This document shows, in pieces, positions 45,081 through 55,427 of a stretch of DNA of 64,000 nt. The first letter of the stretch is position 1; each line of letters opens with the position of its first letter. The notes below the pieces were generated by a model that had not been told where the DNA came from, did no database searches, and saw nothing but the letters and a program-made list of their open reading frames with translations. The position numbers and the translations under genes were made by a program. The DNA comes from Herpomyces periplanetae (lineage: Eukaryota > Ascomycota > Laboulbeniomycetes > Herpomycetales > Herpomycetaceae). The stretch spans positions 39,829 to 103,828 of the forward strand of contig WMKJ01000042.1 in the NCBI GenBank assembly GCA_009733715.1. The letters run 5' to 3'.

Positions 45081-46409
45081 TTCTTCACTGCACGGTTTGT
45101 TCACCCGAATCTTACCTTATTCCGTACCTGTTTTACTTGCGAATGCAAGACTCTTCTGCTCGATGAACTACTCAATATTTACTCAGTTAAGCTACCAGCT
45201 GTTATACGATCTATCGACAATGTTTTTTTTCGTGCAAGCTGGACCCGCATCTAGACTAGACTATACGGTCTAACGACTATTTAACTTTTTGATTCGACAT
45301 GAGACAATTCTTTCTCGTTTCCTCGATTATTCCCTACGGTAGATCGTTGTTGTCATTGCTCGGCAATCCACTGGTTCCTTTTAATTGATACTTTACCCTT
45401 GCCCTGGTCGTCATTGGAGCAAGTGTGAGGTTCTGTAATCTGTAAGTTGTGTATTGTAGGTTATACGGTATGCAGTGAAGCGGTGCGATGCGATGCGATG
45501 CAATGCGATACGTTCAATGCGATGCGACGCGATGCTATACGGTGCAGTGCAGTACGGTACGCTACATTGTTCATTCTCTTCACTTTACAGGATCATATTC
45601 TTGCTAACCATTCTCTAGTTTCTTCGTTGCCATCAAGTCTACCTCTCTTCCAATTTCCATTCCGTTCCTGTATTTCCGTCTTGACTTGGTTTCTTCCGTT
45701 CCATTTTTAAACCTTAAGTCTTTTCTCACTATTGAAATTCCGAAACATTTGTCGCTTTAAAACTCCTACTCCAACCCTTAAACGACACAAATGTTTGTTC
45801 ATGTTACTTCGACTTCGTCGCAAACTTTTAATCCATGCATTTATGCATGCCTGCATACTTCATATCTTCTCTACTTATCCTTCATGCATACCATGTTTCT
45901 AATGCATGAATCTCACATTCTTACTTGATGGATTTATTCCAGGTATAACATTCTCTTATCCAGCACGTTTTATCCAAGCTTGTTCAATGCCCCATTGTTA
46001 CATTAATCTTTCCCTTGCACTACATTTATCTACTCACACTTAGCCGATTTTGTCGTAAACTCTAACTTGCGTCACAGCCCTGTTTCATGCCATTTTCATG
46101 TCTTAATTGGCATACTCTCTCCTCCTTTGGCCTTTCTTTAGCCCCCACCTGTCAAGTTTTTAAAACACCTCGATCTGCTTCTGCCTAAAAATTATTATAA
46201 TACATTCCTTGACACATTTCTTCTCCCACTCCTCTAATCACTCATTCTTTCTAATTCTTTCACTTCTATTATTCTTTACTTAATACTTTCATTTTCTTCT
46301 ACTAACACACACTCTTTTAACAAGTGTTTTCTGCTCATATTATCACTTCTTTCAAACTTTAGATTCTTCTTTTTCATTTGCACTTTGACGGGTCAAAGTT
46401 TCTCTCGTC
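45081..46409. other. Intergenic region upstream of the MARVEL gene
   Basis: About 1.3 kb with no supported gene. It contains the CGATG repeat described separately, a group of GCATGCATG-like words (about 45,835-45,910), and from about 46,090 a CT-rich stretch leading to the MARVEL gene ATG, which looks like its 5' leader. Confidence 0.5.
45481..45565. repeat. Degenerate CGATG pentanucleotide array, about 17 units
   Basis: A period-5 array with units CGATG, CAATG, CGACG, CGGTG and CAGTG, in register apart from one missing base near 45,514. It is the second pentanucleotide array in this intergenic region. Confidence 0.75.
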
Positions 46410-47030
46410 ATGTTAAACCTTCGGGAATCAGGCCGGAAACATGCCGCTGGTATTGCCGGATTTCTCTTTTATTCCATTCTTCGATTCTTGCAGTTCATCA
46501 TGGGTGTTACTGTCTGTGGATTATACGCCCGTGATCTTTCAACGGCTTTTCATACTGGAATGTTAGCTAGCTCTAAATGGTTATACGCTGTTATCGTCGG
46601 TGGACTTTCGGCTCTCACTGCTCTGGTTTTTGCTATACCCTTCGTTAAAGAACATGTTCTTTTCGTATGGGACTGGATATTATTCTTATTGTGGACAGCA
46701 GTTTTTGGTGTTTTCGCCAGACTCTTCCTAAGACGTAATCCTGAAAGTATGACCCCAATATCCGATCTTGATTCCACAACCCTGTCCATGTCAGACTCGG
46801 AGAAAAATAATGCTCAGGCAAATCGAATTATGATGATGATGGAAAAAAGTTTCATGAACACCTCAGTTCCTTTAACAAGCTACGGTATTACTCTGATGAA
46901 AAATGCCGTTTGGATTAATATGATCAACATGATCCTTTGGTTTCTAACGGCTTTTGTCGGCACTTTTCTCTTCTTCTTTGCCAGGAGACTAGCTTCATCT
47001 CGCCGCAGTCAAGAAATGGGTTCCCTCTAG
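46410..47030 (+). CDS. Fungal MARVEL-domain membrane protein
   Basis: Four-helix membrane protein of 206 residues, one exon. Hydrophobic segments are at about 12-40 (FLFYSILRFLQFIMGVTVC), 56-78 (WLYAVIVGGLSALTALVFAI), 81-106 (LFVWDWILFLLWTAVFGVF) and 165-190 (AVWINMINMILWFLTAFVGT). The third and fourth are separated by a polar, Met-rich loop (RIMMMMEKSFMN). The layout matches the MARVEL proteins common in filamentous ascomycetes, including the YAVxVGGLSALTAL and FVWDW...LWxAxFG features and the acidic-free, Arg-rich cytosolic end (RRLASSRRSQ). MARVEL proteins act in membrane apposition and vesicle traffic; a specific role cannot be read. The CT-rich leader upstream supports the start. Confidence 0.85.
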   Translation: MLNLRESGRKHAAGIAGFLFYSILRFLQFIMGVTVCGLYARDLSTAFHTGMLASSKWLYAVIVGGLSALTALVFAIPFVKEHVLFVWDWILFLLWTAVFGVFARLFLRRNPESMTPISDLDSTTLSMSDSEKNNAQANRIMMMMEKSFMNTSVPLTSYGITLMKNAVWINMINMILWFLTAFVGTFLFFFARRLASSRRSQEMGSL

Positions 47031-47769
47031 GCTTTTTCCCTTTCCTTACCCTCTATCAGTTAACTAATTGTCCTCATCTTCCCTCAGCCTGTCTACACCC
47101 CGTCATTAATATCCCCAAACTTTCCCGGTTTCCTGTCATTTCCCACTCTCTAAATCCCACTTGAACTTTTCATTCCATGAATTCCCTTCCAATTTTTTTT
47201 CCTTCCACATTAAACTCATCCGACGAGTTCCTTTAGATAACTCTACCATATGAAACATCTTTTGTACTTTACTATTAATCTATTCTATCATCTAACTACC
47301 CTTTCTTTTAGTATACTTTGTAGTTGTGAACATCATCGTCTCCAATGTACTCCACTACTTTCTATTATGATACATTACCACCTCTTCATTCTACATATTA
47401 TATCCCCATTCATTCAATCCGTCATTATATCCTCTATACCTACCCTCGGTTATTCAATCTTCATTCCATTGGAATACATACGTCCTATTTATCCCAATTG
47501 TCCCTCTTTCCCCTCTTCATTACCCCATTCCTTTCCCCGCACTCCTCATAATTGCCTTTCTCATCCTTCCCTTCATTCATCTCCATTCCACTTCGGTAGC
47601 TTAACTCGACCATCAAATTCCTCCCTTAAACACTTTTTCAATTTGCTCGTTCGCTTTATGCCCTCTATCAATTAATCATCACTCATCAATGTTAATTTTG
47701 TATTTCTCATGCTGCTTTTTCACTCTGTATTCATTTTACACACCCCATACCCCTCCATAAACATTCGGC
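47031..47769. other. CT-rich intergenic region upstream of the rhodopsin-domain gene
   Basis: About 740 bases, strongly pyrimidine-rich on the plus strand, as seen before several starts in this window, and so probably promoter plus 5' leader. The open frame at 47250-47675 (Leu/Ile/Ser/Pro/His-rich) is a by-product of this composition. Confidence 0.5.
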
Positions 47770-49164
47770 ATGGTCTTAGTTGATCCAAACATGAGTGAGT
47801 TTGGCGTAGCTGAAGTTGAAGCTATTCACATCTTAGTTAAACTCATGTACCGTGAATGGACCAATTGCTCGTGTCTTTGGATCACTGCCTCAATTTTTGC
47901 AATCACCACCTGGATAACCCTCTCATTACGACTTTACGTTAGACTTCGAATCATTAAACGATATGGATGGGATGATATCACCATTTGTCTTAGTCAAGTG
48001 TGTTCTTTTGCATATATATCAACATATATATACACAAAAGTCCCCATTCCTACATGTTTCTTTGCTAACTTTTCCTCAATAATTTAAAGGTGCTCTTTTC
48101 AGGTTTCTGTGTCTGCAATTTCGGTGCATACGTATGCATCTCGGGCCCTATTCCCACTTCATGGTCAAATCTAAAGTATACCGCATCTGTGAGTATACTT
48201 TCTCTTTTCCATTGTTAATTCTTCTTTTGTCTCCCTAAAATAATTAACATTTAATGGTTAACCCGTTATTTATTCTCATGATTCATCGAATCGTTCGTCT
48301 TTTCCTTACCCTAGTATGTCATGGCCGGTGAAACTTTGTACATTTGGGCCATATTAATGCTCAAGTATTCAGTTGCTTCATTCCTTTTACGCTTTGATCT
48401 AGATAAATGGCAAAAACGTACCATTTACTTCATTCTGGTCATTTCCTCAATCATGAGTGTAGCTTTTACCGGCACTGTACTTATGGCCTGTGGGATTCCC
48501 TTGTCTCCCACCACCTATATTATGCGGAGTCTTTTAAATAGGTGCTGGCCACGCAATATAGTTTTATCACTATGCTATTCTCACGCTGCCTTAACCGCCG
48601 TTAGTGACTTAGTTTTTGCTTGTATACCACTACATATATTACTTGGTTCCATGATGAAAAAGCGTGATAAAATTATCGCGTACATATTATCGTCAAGTGG
48701 AACTGTGTAAGTGAATTTACCTGACCTCTTGCTTTTCCGTCAGCCCGGTTAGCTGTAAATTTGGAAATCTCCATATCTATTGTTGCTAACTTCCAATCAT
48801 AGTTCCGTTGTAGTTTCACTTGCTCGGTTCAAGTTTGTGCCCGCTATGGCTTATTCTAATGTTTCCTTCCTGGGTACGTTACCCATTTTCATACTTTATA
48901 TTCATTCATTTTTCCATGGTCCCAAAAATCATACTTAATTTCATCAATCTTACGTCAATTACTGATATATCAACTTAATACTTAGAAAAATCAACCATTT
49001 TAGCTGCTTTGTCTACCGCTGAAGCTGGCATTGGCATAACTGCCGTTTGTCTTTCTTCATTACGTCGATTATATGATAAAATTGCAGCGGCATCCTTCTT
49101 TAAAAGATTTAAAGGTTCTACACCCGAAATAACGTATAAAGGAGTATCATTACCTCACCAATAA
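47770..49164 (+). CDS. Fungal rhodopsin-domain (SAT4/PTH11-like) membrane protein
   Basis: Multi-span membrane protein of the fungal rhodopsin-domain family, which includes PTH11-like candidate receptors. Five exons (47770-47997, 48090-48188, 48315-48706, 48803-48873, 49004-49164) give 316 residues, somewhat shorter than usual because the C-terminal tail is short. Diagnostic points are the polar N-terminus, then RLYVRLRIIKRYGWDDITI, where the GWDD turn before helix 2 or 3 is the family hallmark. These are followed by LYIWAILMLKYSVASFLLRF, SHAALTAVSDLVFACIPLHI and the last helix with STAEAGIGITAVCLSSLRRL. About seven hydrophobic segments can be counted. The second Met (residue 8) is an alternative start. 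Ligand and coupling are unknown; these proteins lack the retinal lysine context of true rhodopsins. Confidence 0.85.
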
Positions 49165-49588
49165 TAATTTTTTCGATATGTTATTTTGTGATCCATGTAC
49201 CATAGTTAACACCACAATTCATCTTTAATTTTATCATTTCGAAAAAAATACAAATCCCTTCGTGCACGCGGCCATCAATACTTTCCGACTCCATACCAAA
49301 TTCCACTGTAGCCTTTAAAATGTTTTTTCCAAATTGATTTTTAGTGCACGATATGATTTGAAGAAGTCTATTTCAGACATGATATTTTCTTTATTTTCCC
49401 TTAAATCTCGTCGACTTTGGTCCATTTTTCCCTTCGTTTCTCCCATTCCTGCCCATTACATAAGTTGACCGCAATATATATCCCTATTACCAAAAAGGGT
49501 AATTTCATCGTCAGAATATTTAAACGCGCCAAAACTGAAAATTCGTAACTTAACCTTCTAGATATCATTTATACCGACTTATATTCAA
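49165..49588. other. Intergenic region between tandem genes
   Basis: 424 AT-rich bases between the rhodopsin-domain gene and the phosphatase gene; 3' flank of the first and promoter of the second. No distinct element seen. Confidence 0.5.
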
Positions 49589-51850
49589 ATGGATTGCCCT
49601 TCGTTGAATTTGCACTTAATTACTTTAAACTGTGCTACTAATCATGTTTTACCCAAAATTCTGGCTCATGACATTTATCATAGTATAATAAACTCATCAT
49701 CTTCCAAAAATTCTCCGGAAAATTCTAATAAATCTCACCATAATGATGAGTCGTTCAACTTAACAAATTCCGTTTCTTTACCTGACTGTCTCATAATAAG
49801 CTTACAAGAGATTGCGCCTATTAGAGTGGCTTTTTTAGGTTTCGACTTTTTAAAAAGCTACCTTGATCGAATAATTTATGCTGTCCAATTGGCCGCTCAA
49901 AAAATCGTCCAATCTCATCAGATTAAAAATTCCCTTGCCAACTGCTCTACTAATTCCAACAAATCTTCGTCTTCCCTCATATCTGCTGATGCTTTTGAAT
50001 ACAATGGTTCATCTTGCTATTCTCATGTAGCTATTAAATGTCTAGGCATGACAGGCTTGATGGTATTTCTTCGCCCTCATGTAATGGATTCACTTTCCTG
50101 GATAGCATCTGCAGAAGTTGGTTTGGGCGTCCTTAACATGGGTAACAAAGGTGCTGTAGGCCTTCGATTTGGTTTTAATCTCCAAAATTTTACCAAATAT
50201 TCTACAAATCAATTCATTCCCCACTCCCCCCAACATTCACCCTCTTCTACTCTATTCTCTAGTACCAACTTCAGTCAATCATCTTACTGTTTAGAATTAA
50301 CTTTTATTGCCGCTCACCTTGCACCACATGAATGGAACGTTAAGCAGCGTAATTATAATTGGGAAATTATTCAACGTTATCTCGTTTTTACGCCTGACCC
50401 TTCGCTCATGAAATCTCTCAAGAGCCGCCCGTCAAGCCTGTCAAATCAAGCGTCGACCTCACATTCAACTTTTACTGTTAACCAAAACGCATCAAATTAT
50501 TGCCCATCTCAACTATCCAACAAAAAAACAAACTTAAAAAATTCAGATGAGCTGCACTCTTTACTTAGAGCCCAACCTAACGATGATAACTTCAGTGAAA
50601 ACACAACCTGTTTTCATAATCCTATACACACCTTTTCCCCGGATACTACGGAGTGTACTGAACCATTACCCAGTAACTATATTTGCTATAATGGATACCA
50701 TTTGAACCAGAATTCTGGAATGTACCAACCCACTAGTTTTGGTACAAGCCAGAGCGTCATAATTGATCATCAATTTTGCAAAGATGAGGTTTCTGATCCA
50801 AGTTTAATACCACGTGAAAATGCAATAACATCCCCGAATACGTCAAAGATATTTCAAGTGCTTTTCGTTCTTGGGGACATGAATTACAGAACTGCCAATT
50901 GGCCTCCTACGGATCCAATTGGACTAGAAAAAAAACTTAATCCAATCCATGATACCAATTGCGAAGAGGGAATTTATGATAATAAAACTATAGCTCAAAC
51001 ACAAGTTAATAACTCTGGTAACAAAACTTGCACTAGTATTTTTGAACATATTCCATACTTGAAGGAACTTTTGATTAATGATCAATTAACAAAAGAGCGT
51101 AGAGCAGGTCGGACATTTCATGCACTAACTGAACAAAAGATCGAATTTCCCCCCACATACAAATATCAGTTTCATCTTCACTGGATTCGCAGCCCTCGTA
51201 CAACTGATTGTACAAGGGATGTAAATTGTGCTAATGCCCCAAAGTTATTGGTGAAGCGAGTTCCATATGCCCAACGCAAAAATATTACCTGGACCGATTG
51301 GATAAATACTCGGGAAAATATCTTGTCAAGTCTCCAGTCCGATGCTGATACACAATTATTATCATGCACAGATTCTAGCACATTGGATAACTACACATAT
51401 GTTTCCGATAAACTTTATTGGAACTTTCATAAAAATCCCTCATGGTGTGATAGAATACTTTATTTACCCCAAAATTTCATTAGTGTATTTGGTTATAAGT
51501 GCCTACGTATTCAGCCAACGTCAGATCATCGCCCCGTGAGTTTATCAGCAAATATTCAACTCTATAAATTGTTGAACTATCATGCTCCAGAATATTCATT
51601 GCCTGAGGAAGAATCAACTTTGAGTGGAGAACCTGTCGATTCAATCAAATCCCTCTTTGTGACCGTCCCATGTATATCATTGGCTTCACCATTTTCCCGA
51701 CGAGTTCGTCGCCTTATTGCTCGGATTTTGGAAATTTCCGTGGGTAGTCTTTTATGGTCACTGACGTTTCCGACACGTTTTCCCATCACTATGTCGGTTT
51801 TTGGATTAATTACAACACTAATCCTATGTAAACAAGTTTTCGGAACATGA
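49589..51850 (+). CDS. INP54: Inositol polyphosphate 5-phosphatase, tail-anchored (INP54-like)
   Basis: Removes the 5-phosphate from phosphoinositides such as PI(4,5)P2; yeast Inp54 does this at the ER. Single exon of 753 residues, nearly twice yeast Inp54 (384). The catalytic fold is present in order: LHLITLNCATN, DCLIISLQEIAP (catalytic Glu), VGLGVLNMGNKGAVGLRF, LTFIAAHLAPHE, VLFVLGDMNYRT (about 430), FPPTYKYQF, NPSWCDRILY (about 615) and TSDHRPVSL (about 645). The extra length is Asn/Ser-rich insertions after residues 40, 105, 210 and especially 275-415. The C-terminus has a hydrophobic stretch (PITMSVFGLITTLILC) a few residues before the end, fitting a tail anchor as in Inp54. It converges on the haspin gene. 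Confidence 0.9.
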   Translation: MDCPSLNLHLITLNCATNHVLPKILAHDIYHSIINSSSSKNSPENSNKSHHNDESFNLTNSVSLPDCLIISLQEIAPIRVAFLGFDFLKSYLDRIIYAVQLAAQKIVQSHQIKNSLANCSTNSNKSSSSLISADAFEYNGSSCYSHVAIKCLGMTGLMVFLRPHVMDSLSWIASAEVGLGVLNMGNKGAVGLRFGFNLQNFTKYSTNQFIPHSPQHSPSSTLFSSTNFSQSSYCLELTFIAAHLAPHEWNVKQRNYNWEIIQRYLVFTPDPSLMKSLKSRPSSLSNQASTSHSTFTVNQNASNYCPSQLSNKKTNLKNSDELHSLLRAQPNDDNFSENTTCFHNPIHTFSPDTTECTEPLPSNYICYNGYHLNQNSGMYQPTSFGTSQSVIIDHQFCKDEVSDPSLIPRENAITSPNTSKIFQVLFVLGDMNYRTANWPPTDPIGLEKKLNPIHDTNCEEGIYDNKTIAQTQVNNSGNKTCTSIFEHIPYLKELLINDQLTKERRAGRTFHALTEQKIEFPPTYKYQFHLHWIRSPRTTDCTRDVNCANAPKLLVKRVPYAQRKNITWTDWINTRENILSSLQSDADTQLLSCTDSSTLDNYTYVSDKLYWNFHKNPSWCDRILYLPQNFISVFGYKCLRIQPTSDHRPVSLSANIQLYKLLNYHAPEYSLPEEESTLSGEPVDSIKSLFVTVPCISLASPFSRRVRRLIARILEISVGSLLWSLTFPTRFPITMSVFGLITTLILCKQVFGT

Positions 51851-52268
51851 TTCCAAGCATCTCGTACCTATATCCCCTACGTAGTAGATGATGTTATTAT
51901 CAAGTTTATACATGTACTAAGATTAAGTTGATACGGCAGATTTTTCAAAGTCCACCGTATTTTTAATGCCAAACTATCATTCTGCCCAACGGACATAAAC
52001 GTATGGCAAACTTGGCTTGACTACATCGGAATTCTTGCTCCCATATACATGTGTATATAATATAAGAAAAGGAATCATATTTCTCATACGCAAGATTGAA
52101 TCATACATAAGTAGCGTTGAAAATAGCACACAAATTACCATACATTGAATGATAAACCAAATCACTTCTTAAAAAATATGTGGGCAAAGGTGTTACAAAA
52201 CGTAAAGAAATGGGACATTTATTTATGAAGTCAAAGTAAAACCTAACCTGGTAATCAGTACGATTAAG
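51851..52268. other. Convergent intergenic region
   Basis: 418 bases between two convergent stop codons. A short minus-strand frame (51977-52165) starts with a hydrophobic stretch but is unsupported. Nothing else seen. Confidence 0.5.
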
Positions 52269-54323
52269 TTAATCAGTATCAGAGTCACGAAGCCAACCTC
52301 GCTGCAGTGCCCATATAACGAGGTCCTGCGTACAAAACAATTCGGGAAATTTTAGAGAGTCGATGTGTTGTTGGTTTTGTACTACTCTTCGGGAAGTTCG
52401 TAAGGGTCTATGTGCAGATTGGATGGGCTTATACGAACGTGGATCTAAACGTTCGTTGACATGATTCAAAATCTTTAACAGGGAATTTCCATGATTCAAA
52501 ATCTTCTGTGGATTCTGAGTGCCGCGAATACGCTTCATTAAATTCGCCACGTCAAGAATTTCCTTGCTAGATATAAGCGGGTTCTCACCTTTAATATTGG
52601 ACGTTGATGAGCAAGTATCAGCTTGTTTATCCTGGGGTTCAGGGCAACCCTTTTTACCCATTGAATTTGCTTCTTTATGATCAATTAAAGGGTCAACTTC
52701 CAATACATTTTGCCGTGAAGCTGAACTTGCATGTTCCGGCAAAATGGGGCACTGGTTCAACAGTTCGTATAGCACAAAATGTAACCAGATCAAGTTAGTC
52801 TGGGGATGAAAACCACGCCACGTTCGACCTGTTTTTAATGCTTTCTGTGGTAACAAAGTATCACATGTATCGCCAGATTTATTTCCTATACGAGTCTTTT
52901 TTCGCAACGTTAACTTTTCTAGAGGATTGTCAAAGTACATGGCTGATCGCATATACCGGTAAATCTCGTACTGATAATTTTCTTAAGCATCACCTTCGAA
53001 AATGGCAGGGTCAGCGTTTAAATCAAAATACAAAACTTCAGGCTCAGATTGGCATACGGAATCCGTTAGTTCGGCGCGTGATAACGTATAGTCAATAATT
53101 GTAACCTGCAGATCTGTAAAGTGTAGCGTACGATTTGATGAATCCAGGTGAATAATCGGATCCGCTAGACCTCCAATTCCCCGTGATTTTGACATACAAC
53201 AAATATTTCCAAGATGTAGATCACGATGTTCGAATTTTGCTTCTTGTTCCGCTCGTGCTAAAGCTAAAACAACACTCCAGAATATGTCCCAGAGTGCCCA
53301 AACATCCGGTATTTGAAAGTGTTCTAAATCCGTACCTGCGTCTTGCATTTCGATAATAGCCCATAACTGATCAGATGAATGACTAGGCGCAATACATGAT
53401 ACAGACGAATCGTAAGATGCGTAATTTTTATCGTTATACTTGTGCCAGGCACTAAGAAATTCGGGTGATAATGGGCCCTTGACAATGTGAACATCTCGAA
53501 AATTAGTGAATCCGGGAATTTCAGTAAGTCGTTGAAGTAAGCGAACTTCGCACAATACGTTGGACACATCGCTTAGTTCGGGTGAATGTGAATTAACAAT
53601 CTGATTGAGCGTTGCTGATTTATCTTCTGCATTTATTGGTGATGCAGAATCTGGTTGTAACGCCAATGCTTTTAACACACTTTCGTCAGATTTGCTTAAT
53701 CCTTGAATATTTTCTCGTAGTGAAAGGCGGTACACTTCTCCGTACGACGCTTCGGCTATTTTTTCAATATCCAAATGTTCGACAAGACGTTTACTCCACT
53801 CATCAAAGGATATTGGTACATTTTTATCTTCTGGATCAAGGGATATTGACAGTAACCTATCCAGACTATGCGATGGAACTGGTTCTTGATTCAATTCCAG
53901 ACTGAGTAGACCTTTAGTTATTCCATCTGTTGTTACTTTGGAGGGTGATTTGACCGGAGTTTCGATTAATCGAGAATCATACTGCAATGTATGATCCGAC
54001 TCTGATAGATCGGATAATTCGTCCTTATTCAATAATTCTGTCTTATGTTGTGTAGCCGATTCTAATGTCCTCTTTTTATCATTTAGCTCAAAATCGGTAA
54101 CTTGAGATGTTCGTGGAGACGGTGTTCCGTCGATCACCTTTGTCCATGCAGATAATGTACCCGAAGTGTAGCCAGAATGTAGCCTTCGGCATCCGTAAAC
54201 AACTGGCTTACGACTACCGTATGTCATATCATTTGGATACTGTCTCCCTTCAACCGTCGATTCCACAAGTTTCCTTGAGTATCTTTTTAAAATTTTTACA
54301 ACTTTTATAATTTTCGTAATCAC
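52269..54323 (-). CDS. Haspin-family protein kinase, with one in-frame stop codon
   Basis: Haspin phosphorylates histone H3 Thr3 to recruit the chromosomal passenger complex to centromeres. One frame of 685 codons on the minus strand, interrupted once by TAA at 52983-52985. Before it: a disordered N-terminus with TYGSRKPVVYG, a glycine-loop-like ASYGEVYRL (about 188), then LWAIIEMQDAGTDLEHF, EHRDLHLGNIC (about 363) and IIDYTLSR (about 409), where DYT replaces DFG as in all haspins. After it, in the same frame: YQYEIYRYMR, TWRGFHPQTNLIWLHFVLYE, an insertion of about 80 polar residues, and FCTQDLVIWALQRGWL. Conserved sequence flanks the stop with no length gap. The stop may be real (truncated kinase or young pseudogene), an error, or removed by splicing 52971-53057. 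Confidence 0.8.
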
Positions 54324-54824
54324 TACAAATAGTTACCTATTACAATACTGCGCGTCACGCTGCCCGTACACATGCTCATCGGTTAACCTGACATTCATCA
54401 AGTGTCACGTGCAGCCTCGAGGAAACTGCCAACAGGAGATCAAACGGTGTTTAGTTGTACACCGTTTATCTAACGGGTTTGTTGAGAAGGGCTTTCGGAG
54501 AATTCGGAGATTTTTTGATAAAATGTTGAGACGGAACGGAACAATTGCCTAAAAGAGTAATGATTCTTGCCCTGTAAAATTGGTACTTAAGAATTTTTTT
54601 ATTTAACACAATTACAAGAGATGGATATCCAGTAAATGTTTTACAAAAGCATAACCAACGTTTGGCCGGCAATATAGGGAAGATCTGGTTATCACAATAC
54701 CCAATGATGCGTAAGTATATGCTAATAAATTTCAGTTGTGTACCCAAATAACCTAACGTAACCAGTTCGTTTATCTAACAAGGATTTAAAGCAGCGACAT
54801 GCAATTCGAGTGATTGTTCTATGC
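54324..54824. promoter_or_regulatory. Haspin promoter region with CACGTG box
   Basis: About 500 bases between the tandem minus-strand LPMO-like and haspin genes. CACGTG at 54406-54411 lies 83 bases upstream of the haspin ATG. The rest is the 3' flank of the LPMO-like gene's neighbour interval and shows no supported gene; the frame at 54466-54747 is unsupported. Confidence 0.4.
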
Positions 54825-55427
54825 TCATACAACAAAGTCAATGCAATTTTCGTAAGACTGTTTAGCCCTTGTACCAAACCAAAACCATTGTAAAGTACAC
54901 ATGCCAGGGCGTGCGCAAGACTGACTAAGAGTAGGATCATTGGGGATACGAACTGAAAAGAGGGTATTATTAGCTGGCAAAGGTCTCGCGAACTCATCAG
55001 CATAGTTCATATCTTCAATAAGGGGTGTATACAAGGGTCGGTTCATTATTGGATTAATTATGCTAACATTCATGGGCCCAGCATGAGGTATGGGTAATGC
55101 AGCGCGTACACGAATAAGTTGACCAGGTCGAAAACGTTGTATTCGATCTAAATTATCCTCGAGTTGAGTACCTCCACACACGAAAACATTACATTGAGAA
55201 GTTGCTTGCGTTAACGGTATATTTTCCAGTGGAGCCGTATCGTCTTGCCGGAATGCATTAACTGCCGGTGCACCACACACTTGCATCATACGAATTCCTA
55301 CGGTGCGTGCTGGCGGTGAAATTATTTTGCCATGTGCGGCTACCTGCGAAACCGTAAACAAAAGTGTTACGAGAAGCGATGCGAAAATGGAAACGGAAAG
55401 TGACCCGCTTCGTAAAGTTAACATCAT
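54825..55427 (-). CDS. Secreted LPMO-like (chitin-binding type-4 fold) protein
   Basis: Probable copper-dependent lytic polysaccharide monooxygenase or a close non-catalytic relative, acting on cell-wall polysaccharide outside the cell. From the ATG at 55427, 200 residues: a signal peptide of about 31 residues ending SQVAA, so that the mature protein starts with His32 (HGKIISPPART), the first ligand of a copper histidine brace. A second candidate ligand is in LPIPHAGPMNVSIINP. Six cysteines (CGAP, QCNVFVC, SCARPGMC, ENC) fit three disulfides, and WFWFGTRAKQSYENC resembles the family's C-terminal strand. I recognise the type from fungal proteins annotated as chitin-binding type 4 or LPMO; the exact auxiliary-activity family is not assigned. 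The frame is open upstream, but the Met at 55427 places the signal peptide correctly. Confidence 0.75.
   Translation of the reverse strand: MMLTLRSGSLSVSIFASLLVTLLFTVSQVAAHGKIISPPARTVGIRMMQVCGAPAVNAFRQDDTAPLENIPLTQATSQCNVFVCGGTQLEDNLDRIQRFRPGQLIRVRAALPIPHAGPMNVSIINPIMNRPLYTPLIEDMNYADEFARPLPANNTLFSVRIPNDPTLSQSCARPGMCTLQWFWFGTRAKQSYENCIDFVV

Noticed and set aside
47250-47675. Plus-strand frame of 141 codons
   Set aside because: Again a product of pyrimidine-rich leader sequence before the rhodopsin-domain gene; no family resemblance.
52983-52994. A 12-base intron removing the haspin stop in frame
   Set aside because: GT..AG and phase would fit, but 12 bases is far below any functional spliceosomal intron length.
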